From the NCBI GenBank assembly GCA_963576565.1, contig OY755039.1:83980674-84044673 (forward strand): a stretch of DNA of 64,000 nt, given 5' to 3'. The notes under the pieces are model-generated. The model searched no databases and was not told the DNA's origin. It worked only from the letters and a program-made list of their open reading frames with translations. This document shows, piece by piece, positions 45,193 to 55,915 of the stretch. The position numbers and the translations under genes were made by a program. The first letter of the stretch is position 1; each line of letters starts with the position of its first letter. This stretch comes from Aspidapion aeneum (taxonomy: Eukaryota; Arthropoda; Insecta; Coleoptera; Brentidae).

Positions 45193-45658
45193 TGTTTTGC
45201 CCGCAGTAAGAAAAACGATAACTGCAATGGACTGTATATATTTTAATTAATGAAAGCGCGAACAAACATAAATATATTGATATGAAATTACGAAATAATT
45301 AAAAGGTCCATAGGTTAAACCACACAACGGAAATCAGAGACAAAGCACTCACCAGTTTGCAGCCAATTTCTCCACTTCCATGGGGCCCCTATCTGCATCT
45401 AATGATGTCACCACGTAGCTGAAAGGCTGAAGTTTCTAGTTCTATGCTTCAGTACACCAAAATCGAGCACTTTCAAGTGTAGAAATTTGAAATAGTTGGA
45501 GAAAGTAAATTAACACGCCATTTCTCGAGGCGGTCGAAAAAGGATCTCACTGATTCTTGGTGCGCATGTCCAAAAATGCGCGAAAATGCACTCTGTCCGT
45601 CATTCAATTGTGTGGTTTTAAAATTTACAAACACCGCGAAATTTAGCGGGAGCTAACA
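45193..45658 (-). repeat. 3' LTR of BEL/Pao copy 2
   Basis: 466 bp, TG...CA ends on either strand. It lacks eight bases present in the other LTR near 51893-51902. Confidence 0.95.
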
Positions 45659-45672
45659 TAACTGCCCTCCAA
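45659..45672 (-). promoter_or_regulatory. Polypurine tract of BEL/Pao copy 2
   Basis: On the minus strand GGAGGGCAGTTA directly precedes the 3' LTR; the purine-rich part fits the plus-strand primer site. Confidence 0.4.
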
Positions 45673-45878
45673 AACACACAGTTTTAGAATATCAGCCGGA
45701 CAGAAAATGATCGACCGATAAATATAAATGAATGAAAAACAGATAAGTAGCGTAAGTTTATTTAGAGACAACAAAAACCCGAAACAGTCAAAACAAACAA
45801 ACAAAATTTTAAAAAAATAATAAAGAATTACCTATTGTAATAATTGACTTCAATAGGTAGAAAAAATTAAAATTACTT

Positions 45879-46760
45879 TTAATTCGGCAAGAAGCACAGT
45901 TTTACAACTGGCCGCTTGTAAACACCGATAACCGTTTGTACCGTCGCAACACGCACCTGACCGTCTCCGCCGGGATGCAGTTCGATGACCCGACCGACCG
46001 GCCATTTCAAAGGTGATTGGATGTGATCACTTGTTATGATAACCAAATCATTTAATTTGATATTTGGGGACGAATCAGCCCACTTGTGTCGCTGTTGTAG
46101 CGTATGCAAATACTCTATAGAATACCGTTTCCAAAAATCATTAAGTAGTTTTTGGATTAGTTGCCATCTCGAGAGCCGATTTAGGGGAACCTCGGACAAA
46201 TCTGACTCCGGAATTTCTGAATTAAGGGGTTCAAGGGTCAAAAAATGCCCAGGGGTAAGAGGTTGAAGATCGTGTGGGTCTGAAGAAGCAGGAGATAAAG
46301 GGCGACTATTAAGCACGGCTTCTATGCGACATGTAAGGGTGGACATTTCCATGATGGACAACTTCTGGTCGCCGACTACTCGAACAAAGTGAGTTTTAAA
46401 ACTTTTGACGCCAGCTTCTGCCAGGCCATTGAAATGTGGACTGAGAGGAGGTCCCAGATGCCAACGAATAGAAAGTCTGGTGGCCGCACTTCTTGCGTAA
46501 TCAAGTAATTGGTTACGAAACCCTATAAAATTACTGCCTTGATCTGACCAGCATTGCGTCACGCTTCCAAGTCTGGAAATGAATCGATGGAATGCACCTA
46601 CAAACCCTTCGGTGGATAGTTCCATGGTTAATTCCAAATGCACGCAATGTGTGGCCGTACAGACAAACACACAGACATACGATTTGAAAGCTTTACAACC
46701 ACGGTAACGATGAGGAATCACAAAGAATGGTCCACAAAAGTCGATAGCTACACTCGAAAA
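45879..46760 (-). pseudogene. BEL/Pao copy 2 integrase core and C-terminus
   Basis: A frame open from about 46760 to the stop at 45879. The first catalytic Asp is in AIDFCGPF (about 46735), the second in CWSDQGSNF (about 46560), and the Glu in GLAEAGVKSF (about 46425), so all three DDE residues are present. The C-terminal tail VGRVIELHPGGDGQVRVATV and RPVVKLCFLP matches the DUF5641-like end of copy 1. The upstream part (zinc-binding region) lies in another frame; the shift is near 46765. Confidence 0.9.
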
Positions 46761-46764
46761 AGGT

Positions 46765-47573
46765 TTAAGTTTTTATTCGATGAGCGGGAAGTGAACTCAT
46801 TATGGGCGGTCTATAGGGTTTAGGGTTGATTCTAAAACATTGCAAACACTTGGATATGGTTCTTTGAATTGCCCGTCTGGCAGATAATATCCAAAATTGC
46901 TGTAAAAGCAGATTATGTAATGTTTTAAACCCAGGATGAAGGTATTGTCGATGAGTGGACTCGATAAGAAGAGTAGTTAAACGATGGTTACTCGAAAGTA
47001 AGACGGGGTGTTTTGCAGAATAAGACAAAAGTTCAGATTTTTGTAATCTGCCACCGACTCTAATGATATTATTTTCAACAAGAAAAGGTGAAAGTTTTCG
47101 GAAAGGTTTCGGTATTGGTTTATCCTTAGATAACGCGGAAAAAAGCTCAGAAAAACAAGAACCTTGAACGCGTTTGATAAGAAGGTATAACGCACTTTGC
47201 ATCTCACCGGTGGTAGGAAAAACAATATTCTCAAAAATAACTTTTTGGTCCGGCGGCTTAGTGGGTTTTTGATAGGAATGGTTTTGAAAAAGGTTAACTA
47301 TTCGAAGGACATAACAAATGATACGTTGAATTTTTGATATAGATGAATATTTGATAAGAAGCTGATCTAAGAAGTTAACGTCAATTATCGCATTGCAACA
47401 GACCTTTGGCTTTTCTTCCAGATTAATATCTCCGAAATCAATCGGCATTTTTGATTTATGAAAATCGGGCCATTCGTTTTCGGGAGACCACAAAAACGAC
47501 GGTGCGTTCCACCACATGTCATGTGACATGAGCTGTGAAGGGGTGGCCCCTCGTAGCGCAATATCGGCTGCAT
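46765..47573 (-). pseudogene. BEL/Pao copy 2 RNase H end to integrase zinc domain
   Basis: The frame 47529-46765 continues from the RNase H region (MWWNAPSFLWSPENEWP) to the integrase N-terminus: STHRQYLHPGFKTLH, then ISKCLQCFRINP, giving the His-His-Cys-Cys zinc site. It is joined to the reverse transcriptase frame by a frameshift near 47570 and to the integrase core by another near 46765. Confidence 0.85.
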
Positions 47574-49478
47574 CTAAAGCAGAAGGAATGTAGCGAATGA
47601 GTTTGAGGGAATGATTTCTTGGATTCTACTGACTCGATTTCCAACAAAGGTTTGCCAGCGATTAGGAGGGGATGAAAGCCAATACAATACGACTTGCGAA
47701 TCGCAGAAAGTAACGATATTTGTAAAATTTATTTTTCCTTCATAGCTAGATAAAACGAAGTCAATTAATTCGCTTAAAAGAAATGCGCCTAGGAGTTCTA
47801 GCCTAGCCAAAGTTTGTGACTTTATAGGCGCGACCCTAGATTTTGCAGATATGAGAGAAACAGATATATTGTTTTCCTCTTCTACACGAAAATATACGAC
47901 GCCTGCGTAGCCTCGAATTGAAGCGTCACAGAAGCCGATGATTTGACAGGTTTTTGACAGTTTGATTTGTCGGGGTAATTGAAAATTGGAAAGAAACGGG
48001 AATTCAGAACGAAGTTTGTTCAAAGAGACGATGATAGAAGAATCTGGCTCTTCGTCCCAGCCTATTTTCGATATCCACAACTGTTGCAAAATAAATTTTG
48101 CTTGTAGCAACAAGGGACAAAGAAAACCTAAGGGATCGAAGATTGTTCCTATGATAGATAAAATAGAACGTTTGGTTGGGGGTTTGTCCTTCATTCGGCA
48201 TTGATAAGGAAAGATGTCGTTTTTTGGATGCCATTGAAGTCCTAAAACTTTGATAAAGTGGGGTTCCTCCTTGTCGAAAGAGAGAGGCATTTGACGATCG
48301 GACTCTGGCAATGTTGCCAATAACTCAGAACAATTGCTTGCCCATTTTTTAAGTTCAAATCCTCCCGACTTCAACAAATCATTGAGTTCTGTTTGAAGGG
48401 AGAGAGCTTCAGAAAGCGAAGGGCTAGTTCCCAAGATATCGTCGATATAGATTGACGTTTTTAGAACAGTACTAGCCATAGGAAAACGTTCCTTTTCTCT
48501 CTCTGCCAGCTCATTTGATGTAGGCATGGCTAGAAAAGGTGAGCATGTCATGCCAAAAGTGACAGTAGAAACTTCCCACACTGAAAGTGGGTCCTGTGGA
48601 GAAAACCTCCACAATATCCTTTGATAAGGACGGTGATAAGGATTGATAAAGACTTGACGGAACATCTGTTTGATATCAGCATTGTAGGCAATAGGATTAA
48701 GACGAAACGTAAGGAGTAAAGAAGCAATATCTTTTTGAAGTTTCGGTCCCGATAACAACGTGTCATTGAGACTAATATTTTTTGGGGTGACTGCCGAAAA
48801 ATCCCAGACTACCCTTAATTTTGTACTTAAGCTTTTCGGCTTTAGTACGCAATGATGTGCTAAAAAACATGATACGTCGACTTTTGGTTGACTAGATAAA
48901 ACTGATTTCATATAAATAGAATCGATATAGTCTTGCATGAAACTTGAATAGGCAGAGTACAGATCAGGATTTTTGATTAATCTATTTTCTAGAAGTAAAA
49001 ATCTACGATAAGCTTGCGGATAAGTATTTCCTAGGTCTGGGTTTATTTTATCTTTAAACGGAAGATCTACCATGAATCTACCGCTCAGTTGCCGTACTAT
49101 ACTCGCAGTAAAAATTGATTCTGCTGGTTTTTCTTCCTTTGATAAGATTTGTTTTTTAGGCAAATGTTCGATTTCCCAAAACCTAGGGAGAATGACCTCT
49201 AAAGGAGGTGAATGACTCGTTAAAAAACAACTGGTTCATTCCGTAAGACTACCTACTTCGTCAACTTTTCCCATGACGACCCAGCCAAAGATAGTTTCAA
49301 GGGCTGAAGGTTGCCCTATTTGTCCAAGAACCCTGCCCTCCTTGAATATCTGTGCGAATAGCTCGCAACCAATAACTAGGTCCACAGGTCTAGATTTGAA
49401 ATAAGATGGGTCGGCAAGTTTAAGGTTTTCCAAGTGTTTCCACTGATTATCGTTCAAAGTGAATGTATATTGGAACAT
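47574..49478 (-). pseudogene. pol: BEL/Pao copy 2 reverse transcriptase and RNase H
   Basis: Two stretches in the same frame: 49478-49236 and 49163-47574, separated by a single TGA at 49236-49238. Markers: PVDLVIGCELFAQIF (protease-to-RT region), CFLAHHCVLKPKS, NADIKQMFRQVFINP (first catalytic Asp), YIDD at 48438-48449, then RNase H GFCDASIRGYAGVVYF and FCDSQVVLYW. About 600 residues of reverse transcriptase and RNase H are readable. Dead through the TGA plus the frame changes on both sides. Confidence 0.9.
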
Positions 49479-49783
49479 AATTGTGGAACGACAATTGCTT
49501 CGAAATTAAGTAAAGGAGTGACCTGTCCTTGTGGCTTAATGTGACATTTAACGAGCCCTTTGGAAGTAAAAGAAGACATCTGATTTAATCCGAATATTTC
49601 AGTGGTGTAACTTCGCCTAGGAAGATTAAGACGCTGAATACACTTTTCACTGATGAATCCTGTCTGTGATCCAGAATCAAGCAGTGCCCTTACAGGTTGA
49701 AAATTTCCGCAACCGTCCATAACATCTATTATGGCGGTGCATAAAAGAAAGGTACCTGAAGGTCCTGAGGTATTTAATGACAC
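49454..49783 (-). pseudogene. BEL/Pao copy 2 aspartic protease
   Basis: The frame carries VRALLDSGSQTGFISEKCI, the D-S-G active site of a retroviral-type protease, followed by LNLPRRSYTTEIFG. It switches frame near 49470 into the reverse transcriptase and near 49785 from the zinc-knuckle part. Confidence 0.9.
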
Positions 49784-49790
49784 ATGAAGA

Positions 49791-50261
49791 TTATTGACAG
49801 GTGGTGTGAGGACTAGTATCTTGGCTTCCAGACCCTTGATTAGTTTCTAAGATATGAGTTAATGTGTGGTGCCTTTTACTATTGCAAGTCCGGCATGAAT
49901 ATTTTGATTTGCACGTATCTACCCCATGCAAGGGATGAAAACACCCTAGACATAATTTTTTCTGCTTGACGAAAGATAGGCGATCGATAGGTGAGAGATC
50001 AAGAAATGTTTGACATTTCGAAAGCACGTGACCTTGATTACACCGGAAACATTTTATTCCCGTACTTGAATTAGTTGAGGTGCCAGCTAGTCCTATAAAA
50101 AGCGAATTGGATGATTTATAGGTAGGCTTTTGCCCAAACTGATTTTGCATAGAATTTGAATTTTGATAGGTAGGCTTTTGCCCAAACTGATTTTGCATAG
50201 AATTTGATTTTTGATAGGTAGGCACCTTTTTGGGTGCTGTTGATTGAGGAAGTGATTCCAA
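49791..50261 (-). pseudogene. BEL/Pao copy 2 zinc-knuckle region with peptide repeat
   Basis: Cysteine motifs CFRCNQGHVLSKC, CLGCFHPLHGVDTC and CRTCNSKRHH give three knuckle-like groups, as usual for BEL/Pao nucleocapsid. Before them is a tandem peptide of about 16 residues (NSMQNQFGQKPTYQ), two near-identical copies plus a partial third, encoded at about 50105-50220. The first codon of the frame is not a true start: it is the continuation of gag after a frameshift near 50285. Confidence 0.85.
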
Positions 50262-50265
50262 AACT

Positions 50266-50958
50266 TTACATCTTTTTTCTAGAAATTGAAAAAGTGGGAA
50301 TTTCGGTATTAGTATTGGCGTGACTTATTTCGAAATTTGAACGCGTCGGAATATCCAATTTTTCTAACAAAATGAAAAAAATAATAAAGTCCCAACTGTC
50401 AACGTCAAAGCTAAGTGATTTTAAAATTTCTAGGGATTCAGAAAAGGTGTCAATTAAATTACGCAATTCTTTAGCTGACTCGTTTTTTAATGTGGAGTTC
50501 ATAATTGTGCTTAAAGCATCATTTGCGAGGTCTCGCTTGTTTTGATATCTATTGACTAATTTGTCGTAAGCAATTTTATAATTTTGATCAGATAAGCTAA
50601 TCCCTGATATCAATTTTAAAGGCTCATCCTCGAGATATGAAAATAAATATTGAAGTTTTCGAACGTTACTTAGACTTTGATTTTGATCTATAATGTTATT
50701 AAAAAGATCGAAAAAGCTTGGCCAGAATTTTTTATCATCTCGAAATATGGGAATACCTAACTCTTTGAGTTTTGGAGTTTCGTTTTGTCGAACATATGAT
50801 CCCAAAAAGGATGGGGCCTCAACCGGAAATATTTTAGAGTAAACCCCCTTACACGCATAAAAATATTTACGAGCTTCTGAAAGGATCGCATCCTGCGTTT
50901 TAAACTCCTCGTCGTCCGAGTCGTCTATCAACATAATGACATCATTATGTGCCAGCAT
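50266..50958 (-). pseudogene. gag: BEL/Pao copy 2 gag (DUF1759-type)
   Basis: 230 codons with LGIPIFRDDKKFWPSFFDLF, VRKLQYLFSYLEDEPLKLI and AYDKLVNRYQNKRD, the DUF1759-type pattern of BEL/Pao Gag. The ATG at 50958 is the first Met of this open frame; the family N-terminus may start further upstream in another frame. It ends early at 50266 through a frameshift. Confidence 0.85.
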
Positions 50959-51765
50959 GCATTAATCGAAGGTTTCATCCAAATCGGAATACCTCACTTG
51001 AAACTCGTTTCTCGCTTTTTCGTCCGATGCCGCGGTCTGTGAAAACACATAACACTCGGTGATCGCAGATAAAAAAAACCCTTGCGTTTTTGCACGGCTT
51101 TTTTGACAGACATGATTTTACCTTTGAAATGACGAAATTGTCGGTAAATATACAATTAACGCTAAATTAATGCTTCTGAAATAGAAAAATGACGAATTGT
51201 CAAAAAAATGCACTAATTTATCGCAATTGATGAAAATTGTTTTAAATATCGAAATGATATGGAACACATCTAATCACAGAAATGTCGGTAAATATACAAT
51301 TAACGCTAAATTAATGCTTCTGAAATAGAAAAATGACGAATTGTCGAAAATATGCACTAATTTATCGCAATTGATGAAAATTGTTTTAAATATCGAAATG
51401 ATATGGAACACATCTAATCACAGAAATGAAATAGAAAAATGACGAATTGTCGAAAATATGCACTATTTTATCGCAATTGATGAAAATTGTTTTAAATATC
51501 GAAATGATATGGAACACACCTAACACACTGAACATGTGCTTGTTTGTTTTGATTGCTTCGGTTTGTTTACTGAATGACCACGGTACGTTACCATAGCAGC
51601 GGACCGAAAAACAGGTGACCTGCGCCGCTACCGAAGGCCGAGCGAAAATCTCTCTCGTTTCAATACTCGTTTCAAGGCCTTGATCTCGGCTTGTGAAAAA
51701 ATGGCCGACTTATTAATACCGTCGTATGGAGTAAATTTTAAATAATTCGGTCGAAGGAACACTTA
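50959..51765 (-). other. Leader of BEL/Pao copy 2 with tandem repeat and primer site
   Basis: About 800 bases between gag and the 5' LTR. Reading away from the LTR on the minus strand: TAAGTGTTCCTTCGACCGA, the likely primer-binding region. At 51141-51520 there is a 144-base direct repeat: two full units (TCGGTAAATATAC at 51141 and 51285) and a third shortened by 38 bases (CTGAAATAGAAAAATGACG recurs at 51176, 51320, and partly at 51426). Confidence 0.8.
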
Positions 51766-52239
51766 TGTTTTGCCCGCAGTAAGAAAAACGATAACTGCAA
51801 TGGACTGTATATATTTTAATTAATAAAAGCGCGAACAAACATAAATATATTGATATGAAATTACGAAATAATTAAAAGGTCCATAGGTTAATTGTGGGTA
51901 CCACACAACGGAAATCAGAGACAAAGCACTCACCAGTTTGCAGCCAATTTCTCCACTTCCAAGGGGCCCCTATCTGCATCTAATGATGTCACCACGTAGC
52001 TGAAAGGCTGAAGTTTCTAGTTCTATGCTTCAGTACACCAAAATCGAGCATTTTCAAGTGTAGAAATTTGAAATAGTTGGAGAAAGTAAATTAGCACGCC
52101 ATTTTTCGAGGCGGTCGAAAAAGGATCTCACTGATTCTTGGTGCGCATGTCCAAAAATGCGCGAAAATGCACTCTGTCTGTCATTCAATTGTGTGGTTTT
52201 AAAATTTACAAACACCGGGAAATTTAGATGGAGCTAACA
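51766..52239 (-). repeat. 5' LTR of BEL/Pao copy 2
   Basis: 474 bp; about 2 percent different from 45193-45658, with an extra eight bases in the stretch TTAATTGTGGGTACCAC. Confidence 0.95.
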
Positions 52240-52243
52240 GGGG

Positions 52244-52744
52244 GGAAGATCGGAGGAGACATTGTACACCAGAGTTACCGGGAGAAGAAAATAGCTTGCG
52301 TTACGATATCGGCATTGTATCTTGTTTTAAATCTGCCTAGTAGAGAGTGCAATTAAATAGATTCGACTTTGGTCGGAGTAAGAATCAGGAGGGGATAAAG
52401 ACAACAATTTGCTTTAATTCATATCTTCATCACTACTCATTTAGTTCATCGATATCCCTACTAAAATCTTTTATCTTGAACACCAAAACATTTGACTGCA
52501 AAATATATATTTTGTCCCCAGTAGTTTAACTTACTTGTGTCCTCAGAAACAGTGCCATCTATAAAACTGAAGATTAATGGCTTAAGGTCTTTGTATTTTG
52601 TGCCAAGTGCGTATGCGTTTTGAAAAATAACTATAAAATGTAACCTTTTCTAGAAATTGAAAATATGATTTTTTTCAAGAGTACTTTCCTACCAGAGGCA
52701 TTTCTCCTCTGCTAGGCGAGGCCGTGTAGTCTTCTCGATTATGA
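52244..52744. other. Unassigned sequence between elements
   Basis: I see no gene. The 60-codon frame at 52347-52529 has no recognisable motif. Confidence 0.4.
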
Positions 52745-53605
52745 ATCCGGCATGTCTAGGCTAGCTCCGACAACTGCACTGCAGCTGTTACTGGCTTATT
52801 GTGCACCCTCTTGATTTCTAGGCTAACCACTTCATTACTTTCGTTGTGAAATCGATAAAGTCCCATCTTTGCCTCTCCCTGTGTCACCAAGTGAATTGGG
52901 AAAAGCTGTAAGAGTGCCTCCATCGCAGTTGTCGAAGTTGATCTTATCGCGCATCTAATGCTGAGGCATGCAAGTTTTTGCACGTTGCTTAGTCTGAGCA
53001 TCACAGTCTATTGAGCTACCTTTGGCCACTAAACCAGAAATGGATACGTAATAGATGGTCTCACCATAGTCGTGTACAGCCAATGTACGATGTGTGGCCT
53101 GAGATGTGTGGCCTGAGTCCCCACTGTTTCCCATCAAGACGTCTAAACACCACCAGGGTGATTTCCGCTTTGTTTGCCATGTTCTCGATATGTCTAGTCT
53201 ACGTTAACTTGTGGTCCAGTTTTGCCCAAGTTTTTATCATCCCTTGACAAGAAATTTCTCGTTTCTCTGAGTTAGAGGTCCAAATCCCTCTAACTTTCTT
53301 CTTCTGGTGAAAGGGATTATAACTGTTTTCTGGGAGCTGATGTTTATTTTTTCTGTATCAGCCCATTGTTCTACATTCCTTAGGGCCTGCTGCATTCGGT
53401 CTTCAATGATTGTGTTAAATTTTCCAGGGAACAGAATGGCTAGTTCATTTGCGTATCCTATCACTTTGAACCCAGACTCTCTAGGTATTCTTAAACAGAG
53501 AGCAAATGACTCCTCCCTGCGGACAGCCCCCTGTAACCCGGACTGCTACATTCTCACCTAACAGTTCAGTGAATACAATTCTGGAAGAGAATATAATACA
53601 TTTGT
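52745..53605 (-). pseudogene. Jockey/R1-type LINE reverse transcriptase fragment
   Basis: On the minus strand in order: RVTGGCPQGGVIC (about 53500-53540), then the active-site region reading IGYANELAIL (about 53430-53462), where the usual YADD has become YANE, then KTVIIPFTRRRKL, then LYTTMVRPSITYP (about 53060), then VQKLACLSI and AMEALLQLFPIHL (about 52870-52990). These are the landmarks of the C-terminal half of a Jockey-type ORF2. Several frame changes and stops, and loss of one catalytic Asp, make it dead. Both ends are truncated. Confidence 0.85.
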
Positions 53606-53881
53606 CACTTGTGTACCGTTACTTCTTTCTCGTTTGAGGTTCTAAGCCGCCATACTTTTGTCCCTAAATTTTATTTTCGTTAAAACGGTTTATATTTCAA
53701 TAACCTGTATTTTACAACTTAAAAATAAAAAATAGGTTATCCAAGTATTATTTCTAAGTAAATATATGTTAGCAAACAATATTGTTGACTGGGCAAAAAT
53801 CAAGTTGAAAAATACGATTAAAATGTATGTAGTTTAACATCAAAGGGCATAAAAGTTTTACCAACATAAATTTTAAGGATC
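53606..53881. other. Unassigned AT-rich sequence
   Basis: No gene or repeat structure seen. Confidence 0.4.
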
Positions 53882-54403
53882 TGAAACGATATAGCGATGT
53901 TCAAAATAGCGACCTACGAAATAGCGAGTAATGAAATAGCGACTATCAAAATAGCGATGTAATGAAAGAGCGACTATCAAAATAGCGATGTATCAAAATA
54001 GCGTTTGTAACAAAACAGCGACATATCAAAATAGCGATGTATCAAAATAGCGACAATCAAAATAGAGATATATCAAAACAGCGACAACCAAAATAGCGAC
54101 AATCAAAATAGCGATGTATTAAAATAGCGATCCTGGAGGGTGTGAATCCGAACCGAACCGATCTGAACCGCATTCGGTCCCGTTCGGCTTCATACTCTCT
54201 AGGATTTCGGAAAAGAAGTCTGGAGAGTTTTTTTTTAAATATGCTGGTTCGGTTTGGTTCAGTTGGGTTCGGTTCGGTTCGGTTCAGTTTTCTTACATCG
54301 CTATTTTGATAGTCGCCCTTTCATTACATCGCTATTTTGATTGTCGCTATTTCGATACCGCTATTTTAATACTCGCTATTTTGTACATCGCTATTTCGTT
54401 CCA
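53882..54403. mobile_element. Fold-back element with ATAGCGA tandem-repeat arms
   Basis: The left arm 53882-54130 is a tandem array of about 18-base units containing AAAATAGCGA (about a dozen). The right arm 54291-54403 is the same unit in the opposite direction (TCGCTATTTTGA). The outer ends GAAACGATATAGCGATGTTC and, on the other strand, GGAACGAAATAGCGATGTAC match. The centre (54130-54290) is an inverted GGTTCGG/CCGAACC segment akin to 2000-2410. Arms built of short tandem repeats recall Drosophila FB-type fold-back elements. Confidence 0.75.
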
Positions 54404-55915
54404 GAGCCAAATTTTACCACATTCGCAAGGTATTTTATGGATTACGTTTTTTGAATTTTGGGCTTCATTTATATGATTTCTCTTTGTTAAAATAGATCTA
54501 GGTTTATTTTCTGCCTTAAAAATTGTTTTTATATTGTAACTATTTGCTATTCTTTTCATTTTATCTCATATATCAGGTATGAAAGAAATCATTAATTTTT
54601 TAGTATGTAGAATAATTATGTTCGCATTTTCCCTTCTTTTTGGGAACTCTATTCTATGAAAACAATTTTCTATAAAATATTTAGAATAGGAATGTTTTAT
54701 TTAAAAAAAAATTATATTTTTTTTTCTAATAAGAATCTGTTATCAGAAGAAATAATGTTTGCTCTATCATATAAACTTTTAACAACACCCATTTTAATTA
54801 TAGTAGAGTGATTTGATCCAAAATTTAAATATCTATTAATAATTGTCGGTTTTCTATATACAGGTGTGTGAAGTCTGTTATCAATTTCTTGTCCTAATGT
54901 AAAAAAAAATATAGATATTAATTTTATTTGTATTCAGTATAAGGCCAAATACTAAAAATCTGCAATGAAAATATTACTCTTTAAGGGAGAAAGTGGAAAG
55001 CGCATCGCCATGCCAAAATCCTGCTGAAAGAAATCATTTGGCCATAGGAAATAGTAAGTAACTCTAAATTTGTATCAATATTTAAATTTGTTCTTTTTCT
55101 TAAACTTTGATAATTTTCTAAACAATTTTGTGCTAGTGAAAGGGTTTTGTGTACCGGAACATTAGTGAAAAGACTCACAACATCATCAAAGCTTACCATT
55201 ACATGGTTATAATCAAAATCAACCTAAATAACTTCATCGAAGAATTTCTTATATAAGAATTAGTATTATTTACTGGGGAATTTAAAATAATTAAGAAATA
55301 TTTTGCTAATTTATGGCATGGGTAATTTATTCTACTTACTATTTGTCTAAATGGAATATTAGGTTTGTGTGTTTTAAGTAAGCCATAAAAATGTGGTGTT
55401 TTGCTATAACGAAGGACTAACTGAGAACGTTCTCTATCTTGAAAACAATTTTTATATTTGTATAAATTAGAATGAATTTTTCTCTCAATTGATTTTGTAG
55501 GGTCTTTATTAAGATTGGTATAAGTACCTTGTTAAACTAAATTTTTTAGTTGTTCATTATTGGTAATAACGGCTGCATATCCTATATCAGCTGGGAGAAT
55601 CTTTAATAAGTTATAATTTTTGAAGATAATGATCTTAAGAAATGTTTCCAAAACTAATTTTGTTTTAACTCTAAATTCATTGGCCACTTCTCCATTTAGG
55701 CTTTTTGGTACTTCTTCAATACGTATTACAAATTCTAATCTATTAGGATTTTTAGGATATTTTGGGGTTCAAGCAAAATTTAAACCTTTTGAAAGAAGAT
55801 ATATTTCTGAAACTGCTAAAACTTTTTCTGACATATTTATTATTGTACGTTTCAATAAGTTATTGCTAATATTAAAATTGAGTTGGTTTTCTAATGTTAA
55901 TTTTTTTAATTAACA
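54404..55915 (-). pseudogene. Second Penelope-like family, decayed copy
   Basis: From 55915 downward on the minus strand: LLSKGLNFA, then PADIGYAAVIT (the ADKG-box position), DPTKSIERKIH, TPHFYGLLKTHKPNIPFR (about 55340-55410), DVVSLFTNVPVHKTLSL (about 55130-55185), VYRKPT and RYLNFGSNHS (about 54800-54870), and IHKIPCECGKIWL (54400-54450), the start of GIY-YIG. Protein identity to the array at 26-33 kb is only partial, so it is another family. The segment that should hold the YMDD box is missing between about 54900 and 54990. It is full of stops. The 3' part of GIY-YIG is cut off by the fold-back at 53882-54403. Confidence 0.8.

Larger units (their letters stand above)
45193..52239 (-). mobile_element. 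Older BEL/Pao LTR retrotransposon (copy 2)
   Basis: 7047 bp, minus strand, LTRs 45193-45658 (3') and 51766-52239 (5'). They differ by about nine substitutions plus an 8-base indel, about 2 percent, so it is clearly older than copy 1. GGGG borders both sides (45189-45192, 52240-52243), a possible short duplication. Gene order on the minus strand is gag, zinc knuckles, protease, reverse transcriptase, RNase H, integrase. It carries at least five frameshifts and one in-frame TGA, so it is dead. It belongs to a different family from copy 1, since the LTRs do not match. Confidence 0.95.
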
